64,000 nt of DNA from Ignavibacteria bacterium (GTDB taxonomy: Bacteria > Bacteroidota > Ignavibacteria > Ch128b), in the NCBI GenBank assembly GCA_013177855.1, contig JABLYA010000001.1, positions 1,653,573 through 1,717,572 of the forward strand, in the 5' to 3' direction. Within the stretch, counting starts at the first letter, position 1, and every line of letters begins with the position of its first letter. The translations under genes and the position numbers were made by a program. The notes under the pieces are model-generated. The model made no database searches. It was given only the letters and a program-made list of their open reading frames with translations, and was not told the origin of the DNA. This document shows, in pieces, positions 17,531 to 25,894 of the stretch.

Positions 17531-18706
17531 TTAGTAAAAAAATATTTTTGCAAAATCAAAAAGAAGTGATGGCTTATCGAAAAGAGCGATTTTAAAGATT
17601 GAGAGTAAAGTTCTTTCATTCTCCGGAATTTTAATTGCTGAGTGGGCAATACTGTTCAATGTTTCATCAGAAAAATTATAAATAGCGTTTTTGATTTTGT
17701 AATAAATCTCATGTCGTTTACCAACTCTTTGATGCCAGATTTTAGGATATTCATTTAAGAGTCTGAAATTATTTTCTTTGATGGCTCTGCCTGCAATATC
17801 TCCTGCGATACTTCCGCCAATCATTCCGCTTGTTATTCCGCCACCTGAAAGTGGATTAACCTGTCGAGCGGCATCTCCAACAAGCATTACATTTTCTTTA
17901 ACTATTTCACTTAAAGTAATGCTGCAAGGAACCCCGCCAGATATCATTGTCAATTTTGGAATAGAAGGAAATTTCTTTTCAAGGAAATGATTCATATAAG
18001 AAATTGGAGAACGAAGTTTTGCTTTATCGCCGCCAATGCCAAGTCCTACATTTGCTGAATCTGAACCTTTTGGAAATATCCATAGATAACCGCCTGGTGA
18101 ATACTCTGTTCCAAAATAGAAATAGCAGGATTCTGGATCGACATTAATATTTGAAACTGTGAATTGCACACAACATTCCATATCAGAAATTTTTGTATGA
18201 GTTTTAATTCCTGCAAATCTTCCAATTCGAGATTCAACCCCATCGGCGCCAATAACAATTTTTGCTTTTACTTCTTTTGGTTCACCATTGTGTTCAAACT
18301 TAACTCCAGAAATTTTTCCATCTTCCCTTAGAAGATCATAAACATAAGCTTTGGTTAAAATTTCAGCTCCGGCTTTAGCTGCGAGTTTTCCAAGTTCGTA
18401 ATCAAAAATTCTTCTTTCCAAGATATAGCCAGTTCTATTAAATTTAATTTTTACTTCAGTTTCATCTGGAGCAATGAAGACAAAGCTATTGATTGTAGAA
18501 GCAATCCACTTTGGATCTGGTTTAATGAAAGGCTCAATTCCATCTTTACTAACCGCTTCGCCGCAACGAACTGGATAACCAACATCACGATCTTTTTCTA
18601 AAACTAAAACAGAGACACCCTGTTCAGCAGCAAATCGTGCTGCGGTTGTCCCTGCTGGACCAGCACCTACAACAACTACATCGTAAAAATTTTTTATCAG
18701 GCTCAA
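17531..18706 (-). CDS. geranylgeranyl reductase family FAD oxidoreductase
   Basis: The protein has 391 aa. The FAD-binding VVGAGPAGTTAA lies at 12-23. The family hallmarks YPVRCGEAVSKDG, PGGYLWIFPKG and GDAARQVNPLSGGGI follow. These enzymes saturate isoprenoid chains, for example of chlorophylls, archaeal-type lipids or menaquinone. Its frame overlaps the ferredoxin gene by 4 bases, suggesting that the ferredoxin is its electron donor. The exact isoprenoid substrate cannot be read here; no pigment or lipid gene is next to it. Confidence 0.83.
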   Translation of the reverse strand: MSLIKNFYDVVVVGAGPAGTTAARFAAEQGVSVLVLEKDRDVGYPVRCGEAVSKDGIEPFIKPDPKWIASTINSFVFIAPDETEVKIKFNRTGYILERRIFDYELGKLAAKAGAEILTKAYVYDLLREDGKISGVKFEHNGEPKEVKAKIVIGADGVESRIGRFAGIKTHTKISDMECCVQFTVSNINVDPESCYFYFGTEYSPGGYLWIFPKGSDSANVGLGIGGDKAKLRSPISYMNHFLEKKFPSIPKLTMISGGVPCSITLSEIVKENVMLVGDAARQVNPLSGGGITSGMIGGSIAGDIAGRAIKENNFRLLNEYPKIWHQRVGKRHEIYYKIKNAIYNFSDETLNSIAHSAIKIPENERTLLSIFKIALFDKPSLLFDFAKIFFY

Positions 18707-18915
18707 TTTGATTTTGCCTTAAGTTGTTGGACTTTATCTTTTCTAAAGATTAAAACTTCAATTGGGCAGCACCAGACACACTTTGCACAATTTGTGCATC
18801 GTTCTTCAATTATTGAAATGCTTGCTTCTTTAAGTTCGATTGCATCTTCTGGACAAACCCCAACACAAACCCCACAGAAATCACATTTATTTGGTTTAAT
18901 TTCTATTAAAATCAT
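18703..18915 (-). CDS. 2x[4Fe-4S] ferredoxin
   Basis: The protein has 70 aa. Two complete CxxCxxCxxxCP motifs are visible, C11/C14/C17/C21 and C40/C43/C46/C50, with an extra Cys at 49. It is a small soluble electron carrier. It is the first gene of a two-gene operon, and its last bases overlap the start of the geranylgeranyl-reductase-like gene, so it most likely delivers electrons to that flavoprotein. Confidence 0.88.
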   Translation of the reverse strand: MILIEIKPNKCDFCGVCVGVCPEDAIELKEASISIIEERCTNCAKCVWCCPIEVLIFRKDKVQQLKAKSN

Positions 18916-18974
18916 AGTTTTTTATTAAAATAAAATTTTAACTAAAAATTTGAAATGTGAATAATGAGTGAGAT

Positions 18975-19010
18975 AAAAAAGCTGCTTTCATCAAATGAAT
19001 GAAAGCAGCT
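18975..19010 (-). terminator. strong intrinsic terminator
   Basis: A perfect 12-bp stem joins AGCTGCTTTCAT (18980-18991) and ATGAAAGCAGCT (18999-19010) around a 7-base loop. Read on the minus strand it ends in six T (18975-18980). It lies 11 bases after the stop of the lipoprotein gene and upstream of the ferredoxin gene, so it closes the upstream minus-strand unit. Confidence 0.92.
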
Positions 19011-19020
19011 ATGAATTTAT

Positions 19021-19800
19021 TTATTGAACACTGGTTAGTTCAATTTCTCTGCCTAATTCGATTACACCAAAGAGATTTGATTTAACAGTGGGTTGGTACT
19101 GTTTAACCCACCAATCAATGTCGTCATTTACCCAGATGTATTGAGCCATTTCAAAGCTGTCGAGTTTTTGATTATAAGCATAAACTTCAATATTAATTGA
19201 AACTTTGACTTTATAAGCTTTAAAATTTCCAGCTGGAACAGTAATATTTTCAAAACCTTCGTTTTTGCCTTTCATTTCAAAACTTACATTTACAAATACA
19301 CCGGTATCAACCTGCATTGTGTAAAATCTTTTTGATAGTATTACGTACTCAGCATTGTTACCTTTGCTGAGAAGTAAGCGTGGAAGCCATACATAATTCT
19401 GAGCTAATTTTTGTAAAGCGTTTTTAAGATTTGATTTTATATACGAGCTACCTTCAAAGAAATTAGTTGTGTCCGTATATTCATAAACGTCTTTGCCATT
19501 AACAACTCGTAAGTAAGTTGTATCAGAATAAAAGGTTGAATAATTAACTGAGACAAAAGCATCATTAACTCCGCCAATGCTTACATTCTTGGCAACGCAC
19601 TTCTCAGCATAATTATAATATTGATTGGTTCTTCTGTTTAGTGAGTCTAATGAGTATTCGGTAAAGTTATAAATTTTACCAAGCTGAGGCTCAAGCATAA
19701 ATTGAATGTCTGGTCCTGTGGGACCTTCGTCTTTTTTCTCACAACTTGTTAAGAAAAAGGAAAGGATAAGGATGGTGGAGATAATTAAAAGTTTTTTCAT
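19021..19800 (-). CDS. lipoprotein of unknown function
   Basis: About 259 aa from the ATG at 19800, which has an AGGAG site eight bases upstream; an earlier in-frame ATG at 19854 lacks this and would place 18 odd residues before the signal. The signal peptide ends in a lipobox FLTSC followed by charged residues, so the mature protein is lipid-anchored. The body is beta-rich, includes FENITVPAGNFKAYKVKV, and resembles secreted DUF-type barrel or sandwich domains without a match I can name. It is followed by a strong terminator. Confidence 0.7.
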   Translation of the reverse strand: MKKLLIISTILILSFFLTSCEKKDEGPTGPDIQFMLEPQLGKIYNFTEYSLDSLNRRTNQYYNYAEKCVAKNVSIGGVNDAFVSVNYSTFYSDTTYLRVVNGKDVYEYTDTTNFFEGSSYIKSNLKNALQKLAQNYVWLPRLLLSKGNNAEYVILSKRFYTMQVDTGVFVNVSFEMKGKNEGFENITVPAGNFKAYKVKVSINIEVYAYNQKLDSFEMAQYIWVNDDIDWWVKQYQPTVKSNLFGVIELGREIELTSVQ

Positions 19801-19920
19801 ACAGATTTCTCCTAAATTTTGATCATAAATACTAAAATATATGGTAATAAACAAATAAAGAGTTTTTAAGAAATTTTTTTTGTGTTCAATTCTAATTTTT
19901 CAAGTGGTGATAGGTAAATC

Positions 19921-21861
19921 TTAATATTGAATTGGCAGGTAAATTCTAACGGTAGTTCCCCTGTCTATTTCCGAATCAATTTCGATTCTTCCGCCTAAAA
20001 GTTCTATCAGTTTTTTGGAAAGATATAAACCAATTCCAATTCCTTCATATTTTCTATCCAGCCCGGAAGATGCCTGAGTGAATGATTCGAAAAGTTTCTG
20101 CTTGAATTTTTCAGAGATTCCAATTCCAGTGTCGATTACCTCGATTAAACCCGAAGTTGTTTTGTCTGCATTTTCTACAATTTGAGTTATGATTTTTACA
20201 CCACCTTTTTCGGTGAACTTAATTGCATTATCAATTAAATTACTTAAAACAAGAGATAATCTTTTGGCATCGGTTAGAGTAACAAAATCATTCTCGTAAA
20301 TTTTCTCGAGATAAAGATTCTTTTCTTTTGCTTGATTAGTAAATGAATTTACCAGCGGATCAATAATGAGATTAATACTTATTTTTTCAAGGCTTAATTC
20401 AGATTTTGAAGATTCAATTAGAGAAATTTCAATAATGTTATCCATTAAGTTAAGAAGTCGCATACCGCCGCGTTTAATGCTTTTTGCGAATTCTGTCAGT
20501 TCAGGGAAATTGAGTGCATTTAGTTCTGAAATCAGTAATTCGCTGAAACCTAAGATTGAATTAAGAGGAGTTCTTATTTCATGACTGATATTTAATAGAA
20601 AACTGCTTTTGAGGTTATTCAACTCTTCTATTTTTTCTTTCTCTTGTTTTAATAATTCGTACATCATTTTTTGTTCAGTAATGTCTTTGTACAATCCAAA
20701 AATTCCAATTCTTTCACCTTTGTGTAAAATTGGATAACCAATTACAAGAACATCAACAATCGAACCGTCTTTTCGCATTCTTTTGGTTTCTGTGATAACC
20801 ACTTCATCACTGAGAACTTTATCCGAGAGCATTAATCCTTCTGATTTTTTATCTGGTGGGACAATTAATTGATTTAAAGTAAGATTTATAACTTCATCTC
20901 TTTTAAAATAAAACAGCTCTTCAAACGCTTTATTTATATCAATAATTTTGTCATTGCGATCTAAAATAACGATGGCTATTGGTGAATTTTCAAAAAGTTG
21001 CTTGAAAAATTCTCTTTGAATTTGAAGTTGTTCTTCCGCCTGAACCTTTTCAGTAATATCAAAGATATAACCTTCGAGGTAGATTTCTTTGTTTTCTTTC
21101 TCAGTTATTGCTATACCTTGTTCCCAGACCCATTTTATTTTTCCATCTCTGGTTTTTATTCTATAGGTTAATTGAAAAGGTTTGTTCGATTTTATTGTAT
21201 CGTTTATTTGAAGATAGATTTTTTCTTTATCTTCATCTAAGATTAAATCGCCGAAGTTTACTATGCCCTTAATGAATTCATCTGCCGTGTAGCCAGTAAG
21301 TTCAAAACATTTGCTGCTTATTTCAACCATTGTAAAGTCTTTATCGTTTTTGCACTTGAAAATCATCCCGGGCAGATTTTCGACTAATGTCTTAAAACTT
21401 TTTTGATAATCAATGAATTGATTTAGTATTTGAAGGTTTTCAGTTATGTCAATTCCAAATGAAAGTGTTCCAATAATTTCATTTCCTTTCTTTAGAATTG
21501 AATTCCTCCAGCTAATGAATCTTTCTTTACCATTTTTTGTCAGAATAGGATTTTCGAAAATTTCTACAATTTCACTTTTCTTTTGAAATTCCTCGAAAAC
21601 TTTCCAGACCTGTGGATATTTATTTTTTGGAACAAGAGTCTCGAACCAATTTTTACCGGTTATCTCTTCTTTTGAATAACCTGTAATTATTTCAACCCCT
21701 TTATTTACGAAAACAACATTTCCCTCCTTATCCAAATGTACGATGATAACATTCGTTGTCTGCAAAATTTCATTTGTAAATGATTCGTACCAGCTAAGCT
21801 TATTTTCTAATTCTCTTATTTTATTCTGTAAAATCTCAATTTCATTTTTCGAAGCTGACAT
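19921..21861 (-). CDS. multi-PAS sensor histidine kinase (no membrane segment)
   Basis: The protein has 646 aa. A short coiled coil (5-30) leads into three PAS domains, roughly 27-145, 155-275 and 285-400, the first two with PAC-like tails. HisKA has the phospho-acceptor H427 in SHEIRTPLN. The ATPase domain shows the N box (541-549), DTGIG (577-581) and GIGIGL (607-612). No transmembrane helix is seen, so it senses a cytoplasmic cue such as redox or a small ligand. No response regulator is adjacent. It is the last gene of the DUF4956-porin-lamin-tail operon. Confidence 0.88.
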   Translation of the reverse strand: MSASKNEIEILQNKIRELENKLSWYESFTNEILQTTNVIIVHLDKEGNVVFVNKGVEIITGYSKEEITGKNWFETLVPKNKYPQVWKVFEEFQKKSEIVEIFENPILTKNGKERFISWRNSILKKGNEIIGTLSFGIDITENLQILNQFIDYQKSFKTLVENLPGMIFKCKNDKDFTMVEISSKCFELTGYTADEFIKGIVNFGDLILDEDKEKIYLQINDTIKSNKPFQLTYRIKTRDGKIKWVWEQGIAITEKENKEIYLEGYIFDITEKVQAEEQLQIQREFFKQLFENSPIAIVILDRNDKIIDINKAFEELFYFKRDEVINLTLNQLIVPPDKKSEGLMLSDKVLSDEVVITETKRMRKDGSIVDVLVIGYPILHKGERIGIFGLYKDITEQKMMYELLKQEKEKIEELNNLKSSFLLNISHEIRTPLNSILGFSELLISELNALNFPELTEFAKSIKRGGMRLLNLMDNIIEISLIESSKSELSLEKISINLIIDPLVNSFTNQAKEKNLYLEKIYENDFVTLTDAKRLSLVLSNLIDNAIKFTEKGGVKIITQIVENADKTTSGLIEVIDTGIGISEKFKQKLFESFTQASSGLDRKYEGIGIGLYLSKKLIELLGGRIEIDSEIDRGTTVRIYLPIQY

Positions 21862-21870
21862 ATTCCAATC

Positions 21871-22404
21871 TTATTGGTTGAAATTATTTGGTGTTGGATT
21901 CATAAATTTCCAGAAATTTGATCCATCAGGAAATCTTCCGAAAGATGTATCAGTTTTTTGAGGACCATAAGTTATTGTATCAATAGCTTCCAATGAAAGA
22001 GAAAAGATTCCAAGTTGTTCACCTGCAGCAGAAAGTTTAAAATTAGAATGTAAAATTCCCTGAGCTGAGTCCTCGTCACACCAGATTAGAATCCACTTTT
22101 TAGGTTGAATAGATACATTTGGCATTAGCCATTTATTTTTTCTGTTAAAATCATCGGTGAGATAGAATTGATTTAGGTTAATCGTTGTGTCTTCTCCATT
22201 GTAGAGTTCAACCCAGTCATCGTATTGATTTTTTTCATCTGCAATTGTGGATTTATTTGAAGCCATAAATTCATTAATGTAAAGTTTTAGTCTTTTGGGT
22301 TGATCTTTTTGCTCAGGTTCAGTCGATTTGTCGCAAGCCTGAATAAGTAAAAGTAAAATTATTGCAACGATTAGTTTAAACCATCTATAAAAATTAAAGG
22401 ACAT
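21871..22404 (-). CDS. lamin-tail-domain lipoprotein
   Basis: The protein has 177 aa. A lipoprotein signal ends LLLLIQAC with the anchor Cys at 24. Residues about 40-150 match the lamin-tail (LTD) fold: LYINEFMASN, DDWVELYNGED, INLNQFYLTDD, KWILIWCDED and the C-terminal SFGRFPDG. In bacteria LTD domains occur on secreted proteins, often together with CotH kinases or nucleases. Here it is a minimal single-domain form. It overlaps the porin gene by 11 bases and is 9 bases from the kinase gene. Confidence 0.78.
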   Translation of the reverse strand: MSFNFYRWFKLIVAIILLLLIQACDKSTEPEQKDQPKRLKLYINEFMASNKSTIADEKNQYDDWVELYNGEDTTINLNQFYLTDDFNRKNKWLMPNVSIQPKKWILIWCDEDSAQGILHSNFKLSAAGEQLGIFSLSLEAIDTITYGPQKTDTSFGRFPDGSNFWKFMNPTPNNFNQ

Positions 22405-23335
22405 ATGAAACTCCTATGACAAACTTATTATTAAATTTTGATGATTTATTTTCACCTAACCAATTAAGGGAGATTTTAATTGTCTTAGCTGGTTTATAAT
22501 CAGTTTTTGCTTCAAAGTAGTTTGTGCTTTTCTTTTTAATGTTACTATAGAATTGGCTGAACCTTACCCCAAATATAAATTTATCCAGAGTATATTCAAG
22601 TGCGATATATTCGCCGCCGAGAAGAGAATTTGCGTTTTTCCTGCCAATAAGAAATTCCGATGAGAATTTGAGATTATTAATTAGTTCGACTTCAAAATCG
22701 AAACCATTTGCGACAAAATATTTTGATGTAAGGGAATCGAATTTTTGTGCTGAGTTAATTCCTATTGAGAAATCTTTATGATTTAATTCCAATCTCTGTA
22801 CATAAGTTTTTGAATTATTATAATCACCATTTAGATCGCCTTTATTACCGTTAAAAATACCTGCCGAAAAACTGATTCTTATCGTTTTGACTTTAGTATT
22901 TAATGAGGCAATCAAACCAATATCCCTTCCAGCATAAGCTAAATCGTCAAATTCTTTCACTACCTTTGTTCTCTCAAAATATTGTATGTTCTTCACCGAA
23001 GTTAATCTTTCTCTTGAAAAAGGCATCTTCTGCCTTCCAAGAGATAAACTTAAATATTGGTTTAATTCGAAATTGATATTTGCATCTTTAATTAAATTTT
23101 TATCAAGAGGATCAAGTTCAATTTCTGTTTTTACCCAATTTGAAAATTTGCTGTTAAGTCCGATTCGAAATCGATTGATTAAAAATGAGTTATTAGGAAT
23201 TTGATCGTTTGTGGGCTGCCATTCATAGATCGGCTGCACAAAGCCAAATGCATTAACAACAATATTTGAATTTTCTTGTGCAAATAATGCATTTAGAAAA
23301 ACCAAAAGTAAAAAAATGAACTTCATTACTCTCAT
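22394..23335 (-). CDS. outer-membrane porin (phosphate-selective porin O/P-like)
   Basis: The protein has 313 aa with a signal peptide ending LFAQ. The pattern INRFRIGLNSKFSNWVKTEI followed by SLGRQKMPFSRERLTS is typical of OprO/OprP-like porins. Repeated amphipathic strands continue to the end, VIGVSYVL. It probably forms a channel for anions or other small solutes; selectivity cannot be judged. It starts 1 base after the DUF4956 stop and overlaps the lamin-tail gene, so it belongs to the same transcript. Confidence 0.72.
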   Translation of the reverse strand: MRVMKFIFLLLVFLNALFAQENSNIVVNAFGFVQPIYEWQPTNDQIPNNSFLINRFRIGLNSKFSNWVKTEIELDPLDKNLIKDANINFELNQYLSLSLGRQKMPFSRERLTSVKNIQYFERTKVVKEFDDLAYAGRDIGLIASLNTKVKTIRISFSAGIFNGNKGDLNGDYNNSKTYVQRLELNHKDFSIGINSAQKFDSLTSKYFVANGFDFEVELINNLKFSSEFLIGRKNANSLLGGEYIALEYTLDKFIFGVRFSQFYSNIKKKSTNYFEAKTDYKPAKTIKISLNWLGENKSSKFNNKFVIGVSYVL

Positions 23336-24160
23336 TTAATCACCAATAGATTTTACTAAAAAATAATCACTCACTTTGTCAGCTTTCTTCTCTGTCCACA
23401 TTACATCAATAACTTCGAATTTTAATTCTCGTAATTTTTGTGTAATTGTGTCTTTCATATCAAGATTATCGAGTACAATTTCATAACTTAGTATAGTCTG
23501 TTCAGGGGCAGACTTCTTTTCTTTAGCAGAGACAAATTTGAAATTAAGATTTTCCTTTGTCAACAATTCATCTATATCCTCAATCAAAACTTGAGTGGCA
23601 ACGCTTGGAACGGAAATCTTTAAATTAAAATTGTGCTTTATATCGAAAAACAAATTCATTAAAAAAGTTGGAAGAAGATTAAAAACATTGAATCCAATTC
23701 TAACGAAAATTGTTGCAACAATCGCAAGGGTGTAAAGACCAACTCCGCAAGCCATTCCTATTCCGAGAGAAATAATAAGTGAACTTGCTTCTCTTGGACT
23801 GCTCAGACTGTAACGATACCTAACAATTGTCGCTGCCCCCATTAATCCAAAAGCTCGTGCAATTTCTGAACCTATTATCATCATCATCAATGCAGCTGCA
23901 AATGCTAAAATGATGTGAGCCTCCATAACGGCAAGTCCATAAGCATCAATTTTTTTTCGATACGAAACAACCGCTCCTAAAAGACCAGCAAGAAGAAATG
24001 AAAAGATTGTTAATGATAAACTGTGGCTTCCACCAATTTTTGGCAGAGTATGTTCATCTTGAAAAATTTTTAATATATCATTTTGAGCAAAAGAGGTTAC
24101 AGTAAGAAAAATGATAATTAAAAATATAAAGCCTGCAAATTTGGGTATGGAGTTTTTCAT
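23336..24160 (-). CDS. DUF4956 membrane protein
   Basis: The protein has 274 aa. An N-terminal hydrophobic segment is followed by three or four membrane helices (about 45-165) and a soluble C-terminal region (about 175-274). The block GLMGAATIVRYRYSLSSPRE (20 residues) is the DUF4956 signature and loosely recalls MgtC proteins. In other bacteria DUF4956 genes are commonly beside VTC-type polyphosphate polymerase and CotH genes; neither is present here, though the lamin-tail partner is. It is the first gene of a four-gene minus-strand operon. Confidence 0.8.
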   Translation of the reverse strand: MKNSIPKFAGFIFLIIIFLTVTSFAQNDILKIFQDEHTLPKIGGSHSLSLTIFSFLLAGLLGAVVSYRKKIDAYGLAVMEAHIILAFAAALMMMIIGSEIARAFGLMGAATIVRYRYSLSSPREASSLIISLGIGMACGVGLYTLAIVATIFVRIGFNVFNLLPTFLMNLFFDIKHNFNLKISVPSVATQVLIEDIDELLTKENLNFKFVSAKEKKSAPEQTILSYEIVLDNLDMKDTITQKLRELKFEVIDVMWTEKKADKVSDYFLVKSIGD

Positions 24161-24305
24161 AATCTCAACTAAAAATTTTTCTTAAATTTATTATTGTTTG
24201 AAGTAAAAATGAAATTTTTTTGCAAATGGTTTTATTATTTTGAAGTTATATTTTTCCTTTCAGTAATTATTTATTAATAACTAAACATCATTAACTTGAG
24301 TACAA

Positions 24306-25124
24306 ATGATAAACGAAAAAATTAAAAATCTTGAAAAGCTAATTCGATCTTATGGAAAAGTAATAGTAGGTTTTTCAGCCGGGGTTGATTCGACATTGGT
24401 TTCTTTTATTGCAAATAAGGTTCTTGGCAATAAAGCTTTGATTGTTCTTGCAAAAACTGAAACAATTTTAGAGGAAGACATCCAACTAGCGAGAGAAATT
24501 TCTCAAAAGTTCAATTTTAATTATAGAGAAATCGAATACAACGAACTTGAAATTGAAAATTATGCATCGAACCCAATCAATCGCTGTTATTTCTGTAAGT
24601 CAGAACTTTATTCGAGATTAATTCGATTGGCAGAAAATGAAAATGTAAAATACATTTTAGACGGAGCAAATCTTGATGATCTCGGTGATTACCGTCCAGG
24701 TAGATTAGCAGCCAAAGAGAAAGAAATAAAATCTCCTTTAATTGAGTGTGGATTTACAAAAAAAGATGTTCGCGAAGCAGCATTTCTATTAGGACTTCCA
24801 AATTATGATAAGCCCGCAGCTCCCTGTTTATCTTCCAGAATTCCTTATGGAACAACCATTGATAGAAAATCTCTTGAAATGATTGCAAAAGGTGAAAGAT
24901 TTTTGAGACAGATGGGATTTGTAAATGTGCGTGTTCGTCATTATGGAAGTAAAGCCAAAATAGAAGTTGATAAAGAGTTGATTGAAATATTGTACCAAAA
25001 CTTTGATAGAGTTAAAGAATATTTAAATCAGATAGGTTATGAAGAAATAGAAATCGATCCCGAAGGTTTTGCATCGGGCAAATTAAATCAAAACATTATT
25101 AATAAAATTGAAATACTGAAATGA
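24306..25124 (+). CDS. larE: nickel-pincer cofactor sulfur transferase LarE, probable [4Fe-4S] type
   Basis: The protein has 272 aa. The PP-loop is GFSAGVDST (22-30). Cysteines C94 and C97 (NRCYFCKSE) plus C174 (APCLSSR) match the three-Cys pattern of LarE proteins that carry an iron-sulfur cluster, as opposed to the Lactobacillus form that sacrifices a single Cys. LarE adenylates the pyridinium carboxylate and inserts sulfur during synthesis of the lactate racemase cofactor. It overlaps larB by 4 bases. Confidence 0.85.
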   Translation: MINEKIKNLEKLIRSYGKVIVGFSAGVDSTLVSFIANKVLGNKALIVLAKTETILEEDIQLAREISQKFNFNYREIEYNELEIENYASNPINRCYFCKSELYSRLIRLAENENVKYILDGANLDDLGDYRPGRLAAKEKEIKSPLIECGFTKKDVREAAFLLGLPNYDKPAAPCLSSRIPYGTTIDRKSLEMIAKGERFLRQMGFVNVRVRHYGSKAKIEVDKELIEILYQNFDRVKEYLNQIGYEEIEIDPEGFASGKLNQNIINKIEILK

Positions 25125-25882
25125 AGAAAGATTTAAAAGAAATATTAAAAGATTTGAAAGACTCAAAAATAGATATTGAAGATGCATTAACTTTTATTGA
25201 ACAAAACCAAAAAACGGTTGAACTTGGTTTTGCCTCACTTGATGTGCATAGAGAAAATAGAACAAACATTCCAGAGATAATTTTCTGTGAAAATAAGACC
25301 ATAGATAAGATCCTGAAAATTATTAAGACAATTTTGAAAGAAAAAGATTTAGTAATTGGAAGCCGATGTTCAGAAGAAAAATTAAAATTGATCAAAAAGA
25401 AATATCCAAAGGGAATTTATTCTTTCGAAGGCCAGGCATTTTTTATAGGCAAAGTAAAAGAGAAAATTCCTGGTAAAGTTGCATTAATTTCGGCAGGAAC
25501 AACGGATGTTCCAGTTTGTGAAGAAGCAAGTATTGTTTTACAGGCGCTTGGGATTGAACACGAAAAATTTTATGATATTGGCGTAGCAGGGATTCACCGA
25601 TTATTATCTAGAGCGGAAAAAATCAACAAATGTGATGTTTTAATTGTTGCTGCTGGAATGGAAGGAGCTCTCCCTTCTGTTATTGGTGGAATGTTTTCTC
25701 AACCAATTATTGCAATTCCAACAAGCATTGGCTATGGAACTTCCTTGAGCGGTTTTACTGCTCTATTTGCGATGTTGACAAGTTGTTCACCGGGAATTAC
25801 AGTCGTAAATATTAACAATGGAGTTGGCGCTGCTTCAGCTGCTGTTAAGATATTGAAATTAATCGATAATAAGATTAAATAA
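25121..25882 (+). CDS. larB: nickel-pincer cofactor biosynthesis protein LarB
   Basis: The protein has 253 aa. The C-terminal half is PurE-like: ALISAGTTDVPVCEEA, YDIGVAGIHRLL, VAAGMEGALPSVIGG and VNINNGVGAASAAV. LarB carboxylates nicotinic acid adenine dinucleotide and cleaves its phosphoanhydride, giving the substrate for LarE. It begins within the last four bases of larE. LarC (nickel insertion) and LarA (racemase) are not in the window and may be elsewhere. Confidence 0.88.
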   Translation: MKKDLKEILKDLKDSKIDIEDALTFIEQNQKTVELGFASLDVHRENRTNIPEIIFCENKTIDKILKIIKTILKEKDLVIGSRCSEEKLKLIKKKYPKGIYSFEGQAFFIGKVKEKIPGKVALISAGTTDVPVCEEASIVLQALGIEHEKFYDIGVAGIHRLLSRAEKINKCDVLIVAAGMEGALPSVIGGMFSQPIIAIPTSIGYGTSLSGFTALFAMLTSCSPGITVVNINNGVGAASAAVKILKLIDNKIK

Positions 25883-25894
25883 AGATTAATAAAT

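Noticed and set aside
24306-25882. larE-larB read as a complete lactate racemase system
   Set aside because: Neither larA nor larC lies in the window.
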